This document shows positions 16,973 to 24,987 of a DNA stretch of 35,078 bases, one piece after another. The DNA lies in assembly GCA_035319145.1 (NCBI GenBank), contig DATHDH010000052.1:1-35078 (forward strand), written 5' to 3'. The position numbers and the translations under genes are program-made. Within the stretch, counting starts at the first letter, position 1; each line of letters starts with the position of its first letter. The stretch comes from JAAYUK01 sp035319145 (GTDB taxonomy: Bacteria > Nitrospirota > Thermodesulfovibrionia > Thermodesulfovibrionales > Dissulfurispiraceae). The notes under the pieces were generated by a model that worked only from the letters and a program-made list of their open reading frames with translations, made no database searches and was not told where the DNA came from.

Positions 16973-18597
16973 CCGGAGGGGTAGTTTCAGCGCTGGGTAA
17001 GGGGATAGCGGCGTCGGCAATGGCAGCGCTCCTTGAGGCCAAGGGGCTTCGTGTTGCCATACAGAAACTCGATCCCTATATCAATGTGGATCCAGGCACG
17101 CTGAGCCCCTTTGAGCATGGAGAGGTCTTTGTCACGGACGACGGCTGTGAGACTGACCTTGATCTCGGCCATTATGAACGCTTTACAAGCTTTCGCGCCT
17201 CCGTGGTAAATAATTATACGACCGGAAAAATCTACTTCAACGTCATAACCAAGGAGAGGCGCGGCGACTATCTCGGAGCGACGGTTCAGGTGGTCCCCCA
17301 CATTACGGACGAGATCAAGGAGGCGATTAAGTCTGCTGCCACGCCCGATCTCGATATCCTGATCGTCGAGATCGGCGGCACCGTCGGTGACATCGAAAGC
17401 CTGCCTTTTCTGGAAGCCATCCGCCAGTTCCGCTACCACGTCGGCAAGGAAAACGTCTTATACATGCATCTGACGCTTGTTCCCTTCATCAAGACGGCCG
17501 GCGAACTCAAGACGAAACCGACGCAGCACAGCGTGAATGAACTGCGCGAGATCGGTATTCAGCCTGACGTCCTTCTCTGCAGAACCGAACATCCATTGCC
17601 GCCCGAAATGAAACGGAAGATAGCGATTCACTGCAACCTCGATGCCGATGCGGTCATCGCGGCGCTTGATGTCTCGACAGTCTATGAAGTCCCGCTGGCC
17701 CTGAAGGCGGAAGGGCTCGATCGCCTCATCGATAAGAAATTGCAGTTGAACGTAACGCCGCCCAATACCGCCGCATGGGAAAACGTCGTTGAACGCATCA
17801 AGCATCCCAAGCATGAGACGACCATAGCGATCGTCGGCAAGTATATCGGGCTGAGGGATTCTTACAAGAGCCTTGAAGAGGCCCTGATACACGGCGGGAT
17901 TGCGAACAATGCCCGCGTCAATCTGAAATGGGTTGACGCCGAAGCTATAGAAAAGAAGGGTCCAGAAGCATTGCTGGATGATGTTGACGGTATTCTTGTG
18001 CCCGGCGGATTCGGAGTCCGCGGTGTTGAGGGAAAGATACAGGCGATCCGATTCGCCCGCGAAAAGAAAGTGCCCTATTTCGGCATCTGCCTCGGCATGC
18101 AGCTTGCGGTCATCGAGATTGCGCGCCATCTCTGCGGCATCAAGGCCAACAGTACTGAATTCGATGTGAATGTGGCTGATCCGATAATTTATCTGATGGA
18201 ACGCTGGTACAATCATCGCACCGGTACCGTTGAGGTTCGCACGGCGGAATCGCAGATGGGAGGCACGATGCGTCTTGGTGCATATCCCTGCGTTCTAACT
18301 GACGGGACGCTTGCCTATGCGGCGTATGGCACCAGGGAGATTGCAGAGCGCCATCGCCATCGCTATGAGTTCAACAACAAATATCGTGAAGTGCTCGCGC
18401 TGCGCGAAGTCGTATTCAGCGGCCTTTCGCCCGACAATGAGCTTGTCGAGATTGTGGAACTGAAGAATCACCCGTGGTTTCTCGGATGCCAGTTCCATCC
18501 GGAATTCAAGTCGCGTCCGCGCGAACCGCATCCGCTCTTCACCGCCTTCATCGAGGCATCGCTCAAAGCGAAGATGGATTTCTTTCCGGAGGCGTAG
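16951..18597 (+). CDS. pyrG: CTP synthase
   Basis: A 548-residue enzyme that converts UTP to CTP with ATP and glutamine. The N-terminal synthetase domain starts KYIFVTGGVVSALGKG, with KLDPYINVDPGTLSP and EIGGTVGDIES. The C-terminal class I glutamine amidotransferase has the oxyanion region PGGFGVRG, the nucleophile Cys in GICLGMQLA and the His-Glu pair in CQFHPEFKSRP. Length is normal. ATG 16951 lies within the kdsB 3' end, with AAAGGG as a ribosome site. It forms an operon with kdsB and supplies its CTP. Downstream it is convergent with the kinase gene across a short gap. Confidence 0.98.
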   Translation: MAKYIFVTGGVVSALGKGIAASAMAALLEAKGLRVAIQKLDPYINVDPGTLSPFEHGEVFVTDDGCETDLDLGHYERFTSFRASVVNNYTTGKIYFNVITKERRGDYLGATVQVVPHITDEIKEAIKSAATPDLDILIVEIGGTVGDIESLPFLEAIRQFRYHVGKENVLYMHLTLVPFIKTAGELKTKPTQHSVNELREIGIQPDVLLCRTEHPLPPEMKRKIAIHCNLDADAVIAALDVSTVYEVPLALKAEGLDRLIDKKLQLNVTPPNTAAWENVVERIKHPKHETTIAIVGKYIGLRDSYKSLEEALIHGGIANNARVNLKWVDAEAIEKKGPEALLDDVDGILVPGGFGVRGVEGKIQAIRFAREKKVPYFGICLGMQLAVIEIARHLCGIKANSTEFDVNVADPIIYLMERWYNHRTGTVEVRTAESQMGGTMRLGAYPCVLTDGTLAYAAYGTREIAERHRHRYEFNNKYREVLALREVVFSGLSPDNELVEIVELKNHPWFLGCQFHPEFKSRPREPHPLFTAFIEASLKAKMDFFPEA

Positions 18598-18694
18598 CCT
18601 GCAGTCTTCATATCAGGTAAAAGCATCATTGATGCGAATATGGGAAATCCATCACCAGTGGCGGGAAAAGGTTGTGCACAAATGCGAGGATGAA

Positions 18695-19996
18695 CTACGG
18701 ATAGGATTTCCGGACCTTGTCTCCGGCCTCGGAGAGGCGTTCGAGAAGGGTCTTGAGAAAGACCTTGTGAAACCGCAACTGACAATTCGGAGATGCCTGC
18801 TCGATAGCTGAGTTATTCATTTCGAGAAGTGTGACATCATTGAGCGACAGAATGCTCGCCGTCCGTTTCGCTTTCGTGAGGTAGCCCATTTCGCCGAAAC
18901 AGTCGCCTTCAACCAGAATGGCGACATTCTTCTCTCCCTTGATGACCGACACCTGTCCATGCACGATGATAAAGAAGGTCTCATCTATCGAACCTTCCGT
19001 AACGATTCGGGAGTTCGGCGGATATTCGCGCCAGATCATCGCCCGCAGGACCTCCCACAACTCTGATTCGGTAAAATCCCTGAAAAAGGTGAGCCTGCGG
19101 AGGATATTGAACCGCTCCGATTGATCGATCTTCTCCTCGGAATCCTTGAGATTGATATAGGTTAGGCTGAGATCGGTGGCAAACTGCACCCCCGTTTTAT
19201 AACGCTCCGACAGCCTCTTGCTGAGAGCCTTCGTGACTATGGTCTCAAGCGTCTTGGGAACGTCCGACCGATAATAGCGGATGGGAAGCGGTTCTTCGTA
19301 AAGGATCTTGCGCACCACGCTCGAAAAAATATCCGCATGAAACGGCGAGCGACCGGTCAGCAGCTCATACATGAGCACTCCCAGGGAAAAGAAATCGGTC
19401 TGTTGCGTGAGTGGCTCTTCGCGGATCTGCTCGGGTGACATATACGCCGGCGATCCGATAAGTCCTACGGGTTGTGTGGTATCGGAGCGGAGGATTTGAG
19501 CAATGCCGAAATCACTGATCTTGATATCATACTGCTCCGTAATCAGAATATTGCCCGGCTTGATGTCGCGATGAATGACCCCCTGGCGGTGCGCATAGTC
19601 GAGTGCTTTCGCGCATTTGAATATTATTTCGACAACCTGCTCGACAGGGAGCAGTGAATCAATGGTGCAATGATCCTTGAGCGTCCTGCTTCCCTGCACA
19701 TATTCCATCGCGATGTAATAATACGGCCCGTCTGCGCCGGCATCGAAGAGCTTTACGATATTGGGATGGCGCAGCATTCCCGCAATGCGTGATTCATTGA
19801 AAAACATCTTCTGGAATTTCTGGATGTATGATTCGTCGCGAACGCCGATGGTTGAAGCGACCTTGATTGCAACATCGCGGTTCTGGTAGCGGTCGAATCC
19901 GAGATAGACGGTTCCCATGCCACCTTTTCCGATCTCCCGGACCACTTCATACTTGCCGACCTGCTGAATGGGAAGATCCTGATCAGGTGCTTGCAT
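18695..19996 (-). CDS. Ser/Thr protein kinase fused to cyclic-nucleotide-binding domain
   Basis: 433 residues, no membrane segment. The Hanks-type kinase domain (about 15-275) has the Gly-rich loop GKGGMGTVYLG, the ATP lysine in VAIKVAS, catalytic HRDIKPGNILI, the DFG motif in ISDFGIA and the APE equivalent SPEQI. A CRP/PKA-type cNMP-binding domain (about 295-425) follows, with GDCFGEMGYLTKAKRTASI resembling the phosphate-binding cassette (FGE...RxAS). It is likely a cytosolic kinase gated by cAMP/cGMP or a degenerate ligand site; ligand binding is inferred. It is the last gene of the cassette, 14 bases after the FHA gene, with a weak ribosome site at ATG 19996. Confidence 0.93.
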   Translation of the reverse strand: MQAPDQDLPIQQVGKYEVVREIGKGGMGTVYLGFDRYQNRDVAIKVASTIGVRDESYIQKFQKMFFNESRIAGMLRHPNIVKLFDAGADGPYYYIAMEYVQGSRTLKDHCTIDSLLPVEQVVEIIFKCAKALDYAHRQGVIHRDIKPGNILITEQYDIKISDFGIAQILRSDTTQPVGLIGSPAYMSPEQIREEPLTQQTDFFSLGVLMYELLTGRSPFHADIFSSVVRKILYEEPLPIRYYRSDVPKTLETIVTKALSKRLSERYKTGVQFATDLSLTYINLKDSEEKIDQSERFNILRRLTFFRDFTESELWEVLRAMIWREYPPNSRIVTEGSIDETFFIIVHGQVSVIKGEKNVAILVEGDCFGEMGYLTKAKRTASILSLNDVTLLEMNNSAIEQASPNCQLRFHKVFLKTLLERLSEAGDKVRKSYP

Positions 19997-20010
19997 GTCC
20001 GGCAGTCTTT

Positions 20011-20742
20011 CTATCCCTTGACGTAGAATTGCAGTTTCAGCCCCGGCACCTCTACGACGTCGCCGTCTTTCAGATCATACCGCTCTGAAATATCGCGCCC
20101 GTTCACCTTCGGCAGTTTGTGTTTCGCCGCCGGGCTGATGAAGTACCCTTCTTTACGGCGATTGACGAGCGCGACAACCCTCGGCGTGAAGAATCCCCTC
20201 AGGCGAATGCCCGCGGACGAGTCCTTGCCGACCGTTGTAACGCGGTCATGCAACTCATATTCCTTCTGGTCGCTCTTTCCTTCTATCACAACGAATCCAC
20301 CGAGGAGGTCAGGCTTGCCGGGCGGAGGTGCCGCGCTATGGGGTTCGGACGATCGGCCGAGCAGCTGCTGCTGCACCCGCGGATCCATGACGATAGTCTC
20401 GTCCATAGTCTTGGGGCGCTGAGAAGGCTGGGGCTCGGGCTCGGCAGGTTTCAATTCCGGGGCGATAAATTCGATGACATGTTTGCCGATGAGGATCTGA
20501 TCGCCATGACGAAGCTCCTTGTTGGTAACCCTGACACCGTTCACATAGGTGCCGTTGAGGCTTCCCATATCTTCGAGGAGATAGCGGTCTTTGTCCTTCA
20601 GAATCTTGGCATGAAATCCCGACACCGCAAGGTTGTCAATCGCGAGATCGTTTTCGGGCTTTCTTCCGAGCATGACATGATTCTTCTCGATCGTGATTTC
20701 TTTCAGGACAGCGTCCTTAAATTTCAGTACCAGTTTCGCCAT
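20011..20742 (-). CDS. FHA-domain protein with a second, FHA-like C-terminal domain
   Basis: 243 residues. The N-terminal FHA domain (about 1-95) has GRKPENDL, SGFHAKI and GSLNGTYVNG, the phosphothreonine-binding loops. A Pro-rich linker (about 96-145) includes TMDETIVMD, a plausible phosphorylation motif. A C-terminal beta-rich segment (about 150-243) with VTTVGKDSSAGIRL and KVNGRDI looks like a degenerate second FHA fold lacking the usual S-x-x-H. ATG 20742 has AAGGAGGAGG upstream. It lies between the kinase and phosphatase genes, so it is probably their phospho-dependent adaptor or substrate. Confidence 0.9.
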   Translation of the reverse strand: MAKLVLKFKDAVLKEITIEKNHVMLGRKPENDLAIDNLAVSGFHAKILKDKDRYLLEDMGSLNGTYVNGVRVTNKELRHGDQILIGKHVIEFIAPELKPAEPEPQPSQRPKTMDETIVMDPRVQQQLLGRSSEPHSAAPPPGKPDLLGGFVVIEGKSDQKEYELHDRVTTVGKDSSAGIRLRGFFTPRVVALVNRRKEGYFISPAAKHKLPKVNGRDISERYDLKDGDVVEVPGLKLQFYVKG

Positions 20743-20774
20743 AATCCTCCTCCTTGTTCCTGCTCAGCAAAAGA

Positions 20775-22970
20775 TTAACGTCTTTTCTGAATATATGCAA
20801 CAATTACCGTAATGTTATCGCGTCCGCCGTTCTTATTGGCGAGTTGAACCAGCCGGGAGCTTGCCCTGAAAGGATCCTTAGTGCTTTTGAGGACTGCCAG
20901 GATCTCGCTGTCTGGAATCATATTGGTCAATCCGTCGGAACAGACAAGCAGGATGTCTTTATCCGCAAGTTCGAGTTCGTCGATATCCGCCCGTATATCA
21001 GGTATCACGCCGATAGCCTTGGTCAGTATGTGGCGGCTGCGCCCGGTTTCATCCACCTTTCCGTCTGCAAGCTGTTCGGCGGCAACCGTATGATCATCGG
21101 TCAGCTGCTCTATGGCATCATGCCGTATGAGATAGGCCCTGCTGTCGCCGACGTGGGCAATACTGGCCCGCGCGCCGTCAAGAAGAATAGCGGTAAGGGT
21201 CGTCGCCATTTTCTGCAGCTGCGGATTCTTTTCGGCGGTTTCATGTATCTTCACGTTCAGTGCGCTGAACGCGGCGGAAAGCTGGCGGGATGTCTCCATC
21301 ATATCTGTTCCGACTTCTCCAGCTTCATCGTCAGACCCTTTTTTCAGATATTCCGTGAGCAGGTCAATTGCCATGCGACTTGCTATCTCGCCCGATGCGC
21401 GACCGCCCACCCCGTCGGCCACTGCGAGCAGCCCGATCTGCCGGTCGATACAATAAGAGTCTTCATTCCGCTCCCGGACGGTACCGACGTCTGTCTTGCC
21501 GCCCGCAATCGCACGGAGCGAGGTAGTCTCGATGATTTCGGAATCGACCGGCTCATCGGATCGCTTCGGATCGGCCGCCGTGCGGATCAATAGCAGAAGA
21601 AGCGATGCAGCCAGAAACAGGAGCGGATAGGCTATCTTTACCCAGATGCTGTGTGTCAGAAAGAGCGCAAAGGCAGCAGCGCTCCAGATGGCGAATATCC
21701 CGCCTGAGAGAATGGCGGCAAGGCGGGGACGCGAGTTCCAAAATCCGAATAAAGTTGCGGCAATGAAAAGAATAACCATGAGTTCGGCAGGAAGCGCCCA
21801 TATTGGCCTTGAGACTGATATCTGCGCAAGAAGATTGTCGATTGCGTATGCAACGATATCGACGGAAGGCAGCAGCCCGGTCGGCTGGGCCGGCAGCATT
21901 TCGAACGGCATATTATGACGATGACCGATCAGGACAATGCGATCTTTGATGATCGCCTCAGGTATGCGATCCTGAATGAGATCGGCGAATGATACGATGT
22001 TCTGCGAGGGCACGGCACGCGGCACCAGCTGAAGCCGCGATCCGTCGAACAGCCGGGCGGTAATGTCCCCTGCAATGATCTGAGACCCGTTAAACGTGGC
22101 CTTCTGAACCGGGATATTGCGCTCAATCAGTGCCATCCTGAAGGCCAGCGAAGGATAGAGGCGATTCTCGTAAAGGATAAAGGGCTGATCACTTCTGACC
22201 GATCCGTCAATGTCGCGTCCGACGTTAATGTGGCCGAGACCTGCGGAGCTCTCCGCAAAAGCCGCCAGTGGGGCCGAGATAAGCGAGGACGCTTCAAACA
22301 GTACATTGGCGGGGGCATTGATCGAATTCCGTAGGAGATAATCGGAAAGTTGTTCAGTCTTTTTCCCGGAAGCAGGTTCGTTCATAACGAAAGCCAGGGG
22401 CAGCACGACATTGGGAACCGCCGTCAGGGCCGCTTTAAAGGCAGTGTCAGCATCAATCCGCTGTTCGGCCTCTTTCAGGAGCGGCAGGACGACGGTCTTC
22501 AGGGCGGAAATCGATTGGGACATGACGGCGTTCTGTATCTTCCGCTTTTCGTTTTCGTTTAAATGGGAGAAGAGGGCGGTAATCTGGGTCGGGCGCAGCA
22601 GCTTCGGATCGGTTTCTATCTTGCGGATGATATCCCGGATTTCGCTCAGGCCCGGGTTCGGGTCTTTTTCTGCATACAGGATGGTCAGCCCTATCTGTTT
22701 GGCGCCGTGCTTATTGAGCGTTGTGATTGCCTGCGCAAAATAGGTTCTCGGCCACGGCCAGCTGCCGAGCCTGTTCGCGCTCTCCTGGTCGATGCTCACG
22801 ATGGTTATGGGAGCAGTTGCAGAGCCGGGCAGCAAAGAGGTCCGCAGGTCGTATAATTTGGCCTCAAGGCGCTCCGCCGGCTCCCACGTCAGCCATGCTG
22901 CAAGGCATGACGCAATCGCGATTGCCATGAGCAGAATCGCAAAAACAGTCGATGTCCGGGTGCGCATCAT
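20775..22970 (-). CDS. CHASE2-sensor transmembrane PP2C-type Ser/Thr phosphatase
   Basis: A 731-residue membrane receptor. TM1 is at about 9-28, with an extracytoplasmic CHASE2 domain after it (about 30-375; the TIVSIDQESANRLGSWPWPR opening and the IIKDRIVLIGH segment are typical). Three further helices span about 395-470. The cytoplasmic PP2C phosphatase (about 490-728) has metal-binding motifs intact: RERNEDSY, AVADGVGGRASGE, AHVGDSRAYLI, CSDGLTNMI and GGRDNITVIV. CHASE2 is more familiar on cyclases, GGDEF proteins and kinases. It is first in the cassette and should reverse the kinase's action in response to an envelope signal (inference). No ribosome site is obvious before ATG 22970. Confidence 0.92.
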   Translation of the reverse strand: MMRTRTSTVFAILLMAIAIASCLAAWLTWEPAERLEAKLYDLRTSLLPGSATAPITIVSIDQESANRLGSWPWPRTYFAQAITTLNKHGAKQIGLTILYAEKDPNPGLSEIRDIIRKIETDPKLLRPTQITALFSHLNENEKRKIQNAVMSQSISALKTVVLPLLKEAEQRIDADTAFKAALTAVPNVVLPLAFVMNEPASGKKTEQLSDYLLRNSINAPANVLFEASSLISAPLAAFAESSAGLGHINVGRDIDGSVRSDQPFILYENRLYPSLAFRMALIERNIPVQKATFNGSQIIAGDITARLFDGSRLQLVPRAVPSQNIVSFADLIQDRIPEAIIKDRIVLIGHRHNMPFEMLPAQPTGLLPSVDIVAYAIDNLLAQISVSRPIWALPAELMVILFIAATLFGFWNSRPRLAAILSGGIFAIWSAAAFALFLTHSIWVKIAYPLLFLAASLLLLLIRTAADPKRSDEPVDSEIIETTSLRAIAGGKTDVGTVRERNEDSYCIDRQIGLLAVADGVGGRASGEIASRMAIDLLTEYLKKGSDDEAGEVGTDMMETSRQLSAAFSALNVKIHETAEKNPQLQKMATTLTAILLDGARASIAHVGDSRAYLIRHDAIEQLTDDHTVAAEQLADGKVDETGRSRHILTKAIGVIPDIRADIDELELADKDILLVCSDGLTNMIPDSEILAVLKSTKDPFRASSRLVQLANKNGGRDNITVIVAYIQKRR

Positions 22971-23098
22971 AAATTAATCAAAAATAACAGGCAGTTATTT
23001 TCTGCCCGCTGTCAGGCTCAAGGCGTCTTTCGTTATATATTTATAGGCCATCGTATCTCTTATCGGCGAAAAGAGAACGAAAATTAGCGCTGATGCAC

Positions 23099-23104
23099 TA
23101 TACT
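23099..23104 (+). promoter_or_regulatory. -10 element upstream of the PD-(D/E)XK-like gene
   Basis: TATACT about 35 bases before ATG 23139. I see no convincing -35 at 16-18 bases. The divergent gap to the CHASE2-PP2C gene (22971-23138) is AT-rich and holds no other gene. Confidence 0.3.
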
Positions 23105-23138
23105 AGTGAAAAATTCTTGTCGGCGGGCATATCACCTC

Positions 23139-23633
23139 ATGAGCAACGACATAAAACAGGGCACTCTTGCCAATATCGGCGGCAATCTCCTCGAAAAGAC
23201 GGTGCAGGAGATCTTTGTCTCGAAAGGGTTTCGCCTGCTGAAATACGGCGACTGGAAAGACAGTCTGGCGGTCTACGGCGACGAATTGTTGCTGACGAAT
23301 GTCCCGTACACCTCGATCTACGGTCATCGCGGCACGACTGAGTTCCTCGCGATGTCCGCAAAAAACGGCTTTTCAATGCGGATCGAGTGCAAATGGCAGC
23401 AATCCGCAGGCTCGGTCGACGAAAAACTCCCCTATTTATATCTGAACGCGGTGGAGTCGATGCCGGAAGATTGGATCGTCATCATCATTGACGGCGGAGG
23501 CTTCAAGGAAGGGGCTGTGGAGTGGCTAAAAAATTGTGCTGCCGAGCAGCGATATTCCGGCAATAAGGCAAAGAAGATTCAGGTATTCAGTCTCGCCGAG
23601 TTTATGGCGTGGGCAAACCGACTGCTGCGCTGA
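23139..23633 (+). CDS. PD-(D/E)XK nuclease-like small protein
   Basis: 164 residues. The central segment MRIECKWQQSAGSVDEKL contains an E-x-K of the PD-(D/E)XK fold, followed by the WIVIIIDGGGFKEG strand-turn. An upstream helix (GNLLEKTVQEIF) offers the conserved Glu. The SGSVDEK-type pattern is found in phage-encoded and orphan PD-(D/E)XK proteins. No methyltransferase or restriction partner is nearby. A GTG at 23106 extends the frame by 11 residues; ATG 23139 starts closer to the conserved part but lacks a strong ribosome site. Nuclease activity is inferred from the motif. Confidence 0.75.
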   Translation: MSNDIKQGTLANIGGNLLEKTVQEIFVSKGFRLLKYGDWKDSLAVYGDELLLTNVPYTSIYGHRGTTEFLAMSAKNGFSMRIECKWQQSAGSVDEKLPYLYLNAVESMPEDWIVIIIDGGGFKEGAVEWLKNCAAEQRYSGNKAKKIQVFSLAEFMAWANRLLR

Positions 23634-23689
23634 CCGGCGGATGAAGCGGTCTAACACAGGACAAATGTGAGCTTGACGAAAGGGCCTGA

Positions 23690-24022
23690 CTAAAAATCCG
23701 GGAACATTTTCAGAACAAGCTTCTTGTTCTGATCGAGCGTCGTCTGCGCCGTCAGGATCCCGCCTTCGATATACTGTAGGCTAAAGCCCTCGTATCCCCG
23801 CGAGATCAGCCCTTTCGCATCTGCCGGACAGCCGCGCTCGCAACCGGCAATGCCCCGTATCATCTGCTGGATAAGACCTCGCAGGTCGAGAGCGGCGACG
23901 CTTGTATGGTTCGAAGCGGCGAGCTCTTGAATGCGGGCAATTATGCCATCGAGATCCGGGCGAAAGGGGTCGGCTATCGGCATTGAAGCTGATGCGCCGT
24001 CAAAGGAAGCCTCCAGAAGCAC
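23690..24022 (-). CDS. Hypothetical small protein with CxxxC motif
   Basis: 110 residues, family not recognised. It looks cytosolic and partly helical, with a single Cys pair in GCERGCPADAKGL and a C-terminal beta-rich stretch (YEGFSLQYIEGGILTAQ) ending MFPDF. GTG 24022 is chosen because CGGGAGGT lies 4 bases upstream. The frame stays open to 24103, but that extension overlaps the tRNA terminator. It is downstream of the tRNA-Leu terminator on the same strand, with no clear promoter of its own. Confidence 0.6.
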   Translation of the reverse strand: MLLEASFDGASASMPIADPFRPDLDGIIARIQELAASNHTSVAALDLRGLIQQMIRGIAGCERGCPADAKGLISRGYEGFSLQYIEGGILTAQTTLDQNKKLVLKMFPDF

Positions 24023-24083
24023 TGATACCTCCCGAACAAAATAGGTGGCAGGCAAAAAAGCCTGTTCGGAGAAAAGCAACCTT

Positions 24084-24116
24084 TTATAAAAAAACCACAT
24101 CATCGCGATGTGGTTT
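24084..24116 (-). terminator. Rho-independent terminator after tRNA-Leu
   Basis: A 10-bp stem (24092-24101 with 24107-24116) with a 5-base loop, followed on the minus strand by a T-rich run (TTTTTTTATAAAA overlapping the stem base). It lies 13 bases past the tRNA CCA end. Confidence 0.85.
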
Positions 24117-24129
24117 CTCGTGAAAAGTA

Positions 24130-24214
24130 TGGTGCCGAAGGCGGGACTCGAACCCGCACAGGTTTCCCCACACGCCCCTCAAACGTGCGTGTCTACCAAT
24201 TCCACCACTTCGGC
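24130..24214 (-). tRNA. tRNA-Leu (anticodon GAG)
   Basis: A class II tRNA read on the minus strand. The acceptor GCCGAAG pairs with CTTCGGC, the discriminator is A and CCA is encoded. The D arm reads GTG...CAC with GGTAGA. The anticodon stem CACGT/GCGTG closes the loop TTGAGGG, so the anticodon is GAG. A short variable arm follows, then the T arm GCGGGTTCGAGTCCCGC. It aligns closely with Gram-negative tRNA-Leu(GAG). It has its own promoter and terminator. Confidence 0.97.
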
Positions 24215-24234
24215 GACCAAACTGATAAGGTTTA

Positions 24235-24264
24235 AATATACCAGTTATTCCAACGACGTTTCAA
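24235..24264 (-). promoter_or_regulatory. tRNA-Leu promoter
   Basis: On the minus strand, TTGAAA (24259-24264), an 18-base spacer and TATATT (24235-24240), about 20 bases before the tRNA 5' end. It lies just past the comF stop. Confidence 0.6.
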
Positions 24265-24275
24265 GTCAGCGACCG

Positions 24276-24987
24276 CTACAACTTCTGCGCCGAACGGGCG
24301 AGGACCACGACGTTCACGGCGGCGGTCCCTGCTTTTTTCTGGACGGCGGCGCACTCGCGGACCGTCGCGCCGGTCGTCATGACATCATCCACCAGAAGAA
24401 CTCTGAGCCCCTGAACCGAGGAGTTTGCAGAAAATGCCCCCCGAAGGTTCTTCAGGTGAGCCTTTCTGTCTACACGGACTTGCAGCGGGGTGGTCTTATT
24501 TTTTGCGAGGATGTCTATTCTCAGCGGAATATGCAGATCCGCGGCGAGATGTTTTGCGATGAGAGCCGTCTGATTGAATTCGCGCTCCCGAAGGCCATCG
24601 ATATGGAGCGGCACGGGCACGACGGCGTCGGATTCAGGGAACGGCAATCCGGCAAGCAGCAATGCGAGCGGCTTTGCAAGATGGCGCAATTTGCCGAACT
24701 TCAGCAAATGTATCGCCTCCTTCATGCGCCTTCGTATCGGCCGAAAGCGATGGCCTGTACATAGGGCGGCGGGATTGATATGCATTCACTGCAGAACTCC
24801 ATGACATCAGAAACAGTGGGCAGACCGCATCGTCGGCAGGCAGGGGGCCGGTGTACGGCCTGACAGAAGACCAACATCTGCTGCAAAGCGGTTGTGCAGG
24901 AGAGCCTTGTGCGTCAGCATTGCAAACAGGGCATCGCGTCGGGAAAAGAAGGCCGAGCAGCGAGGAGACGACCACGGCACCGGTCAT
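24276..24987 (-). pseudogene. comF: comF-family phosphoribosyltransferase, broken by two frameshifts
   Basis: Three successive frames encode consecutive parts of one ComF protein. Part 1 (from ATG 24987) has LLFPTRCPVCNADAQ and LCSRCWSSV. Part 2 (about 24726-24850) has ACRRCGLPTVSD, FCSECI and IAFGRYEGA. Part 3 (24276-24724) has MKEAIHLLKFG and the intact PRPP-binding motif VLLVDDVMTTGAT. Each junction needs one extra base to restore the frame: the first at the run of five G/C at 24843-24847, the second near 24725. ComF proteins act in competence-related DNA uptake or purine salvage. ATG 24987 overlaps the upstream stop (ATGA). Either a real pseudogene or sequencing errors would explain this; without the lesions it would be about 235 residues. 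Confidence 0.85.
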
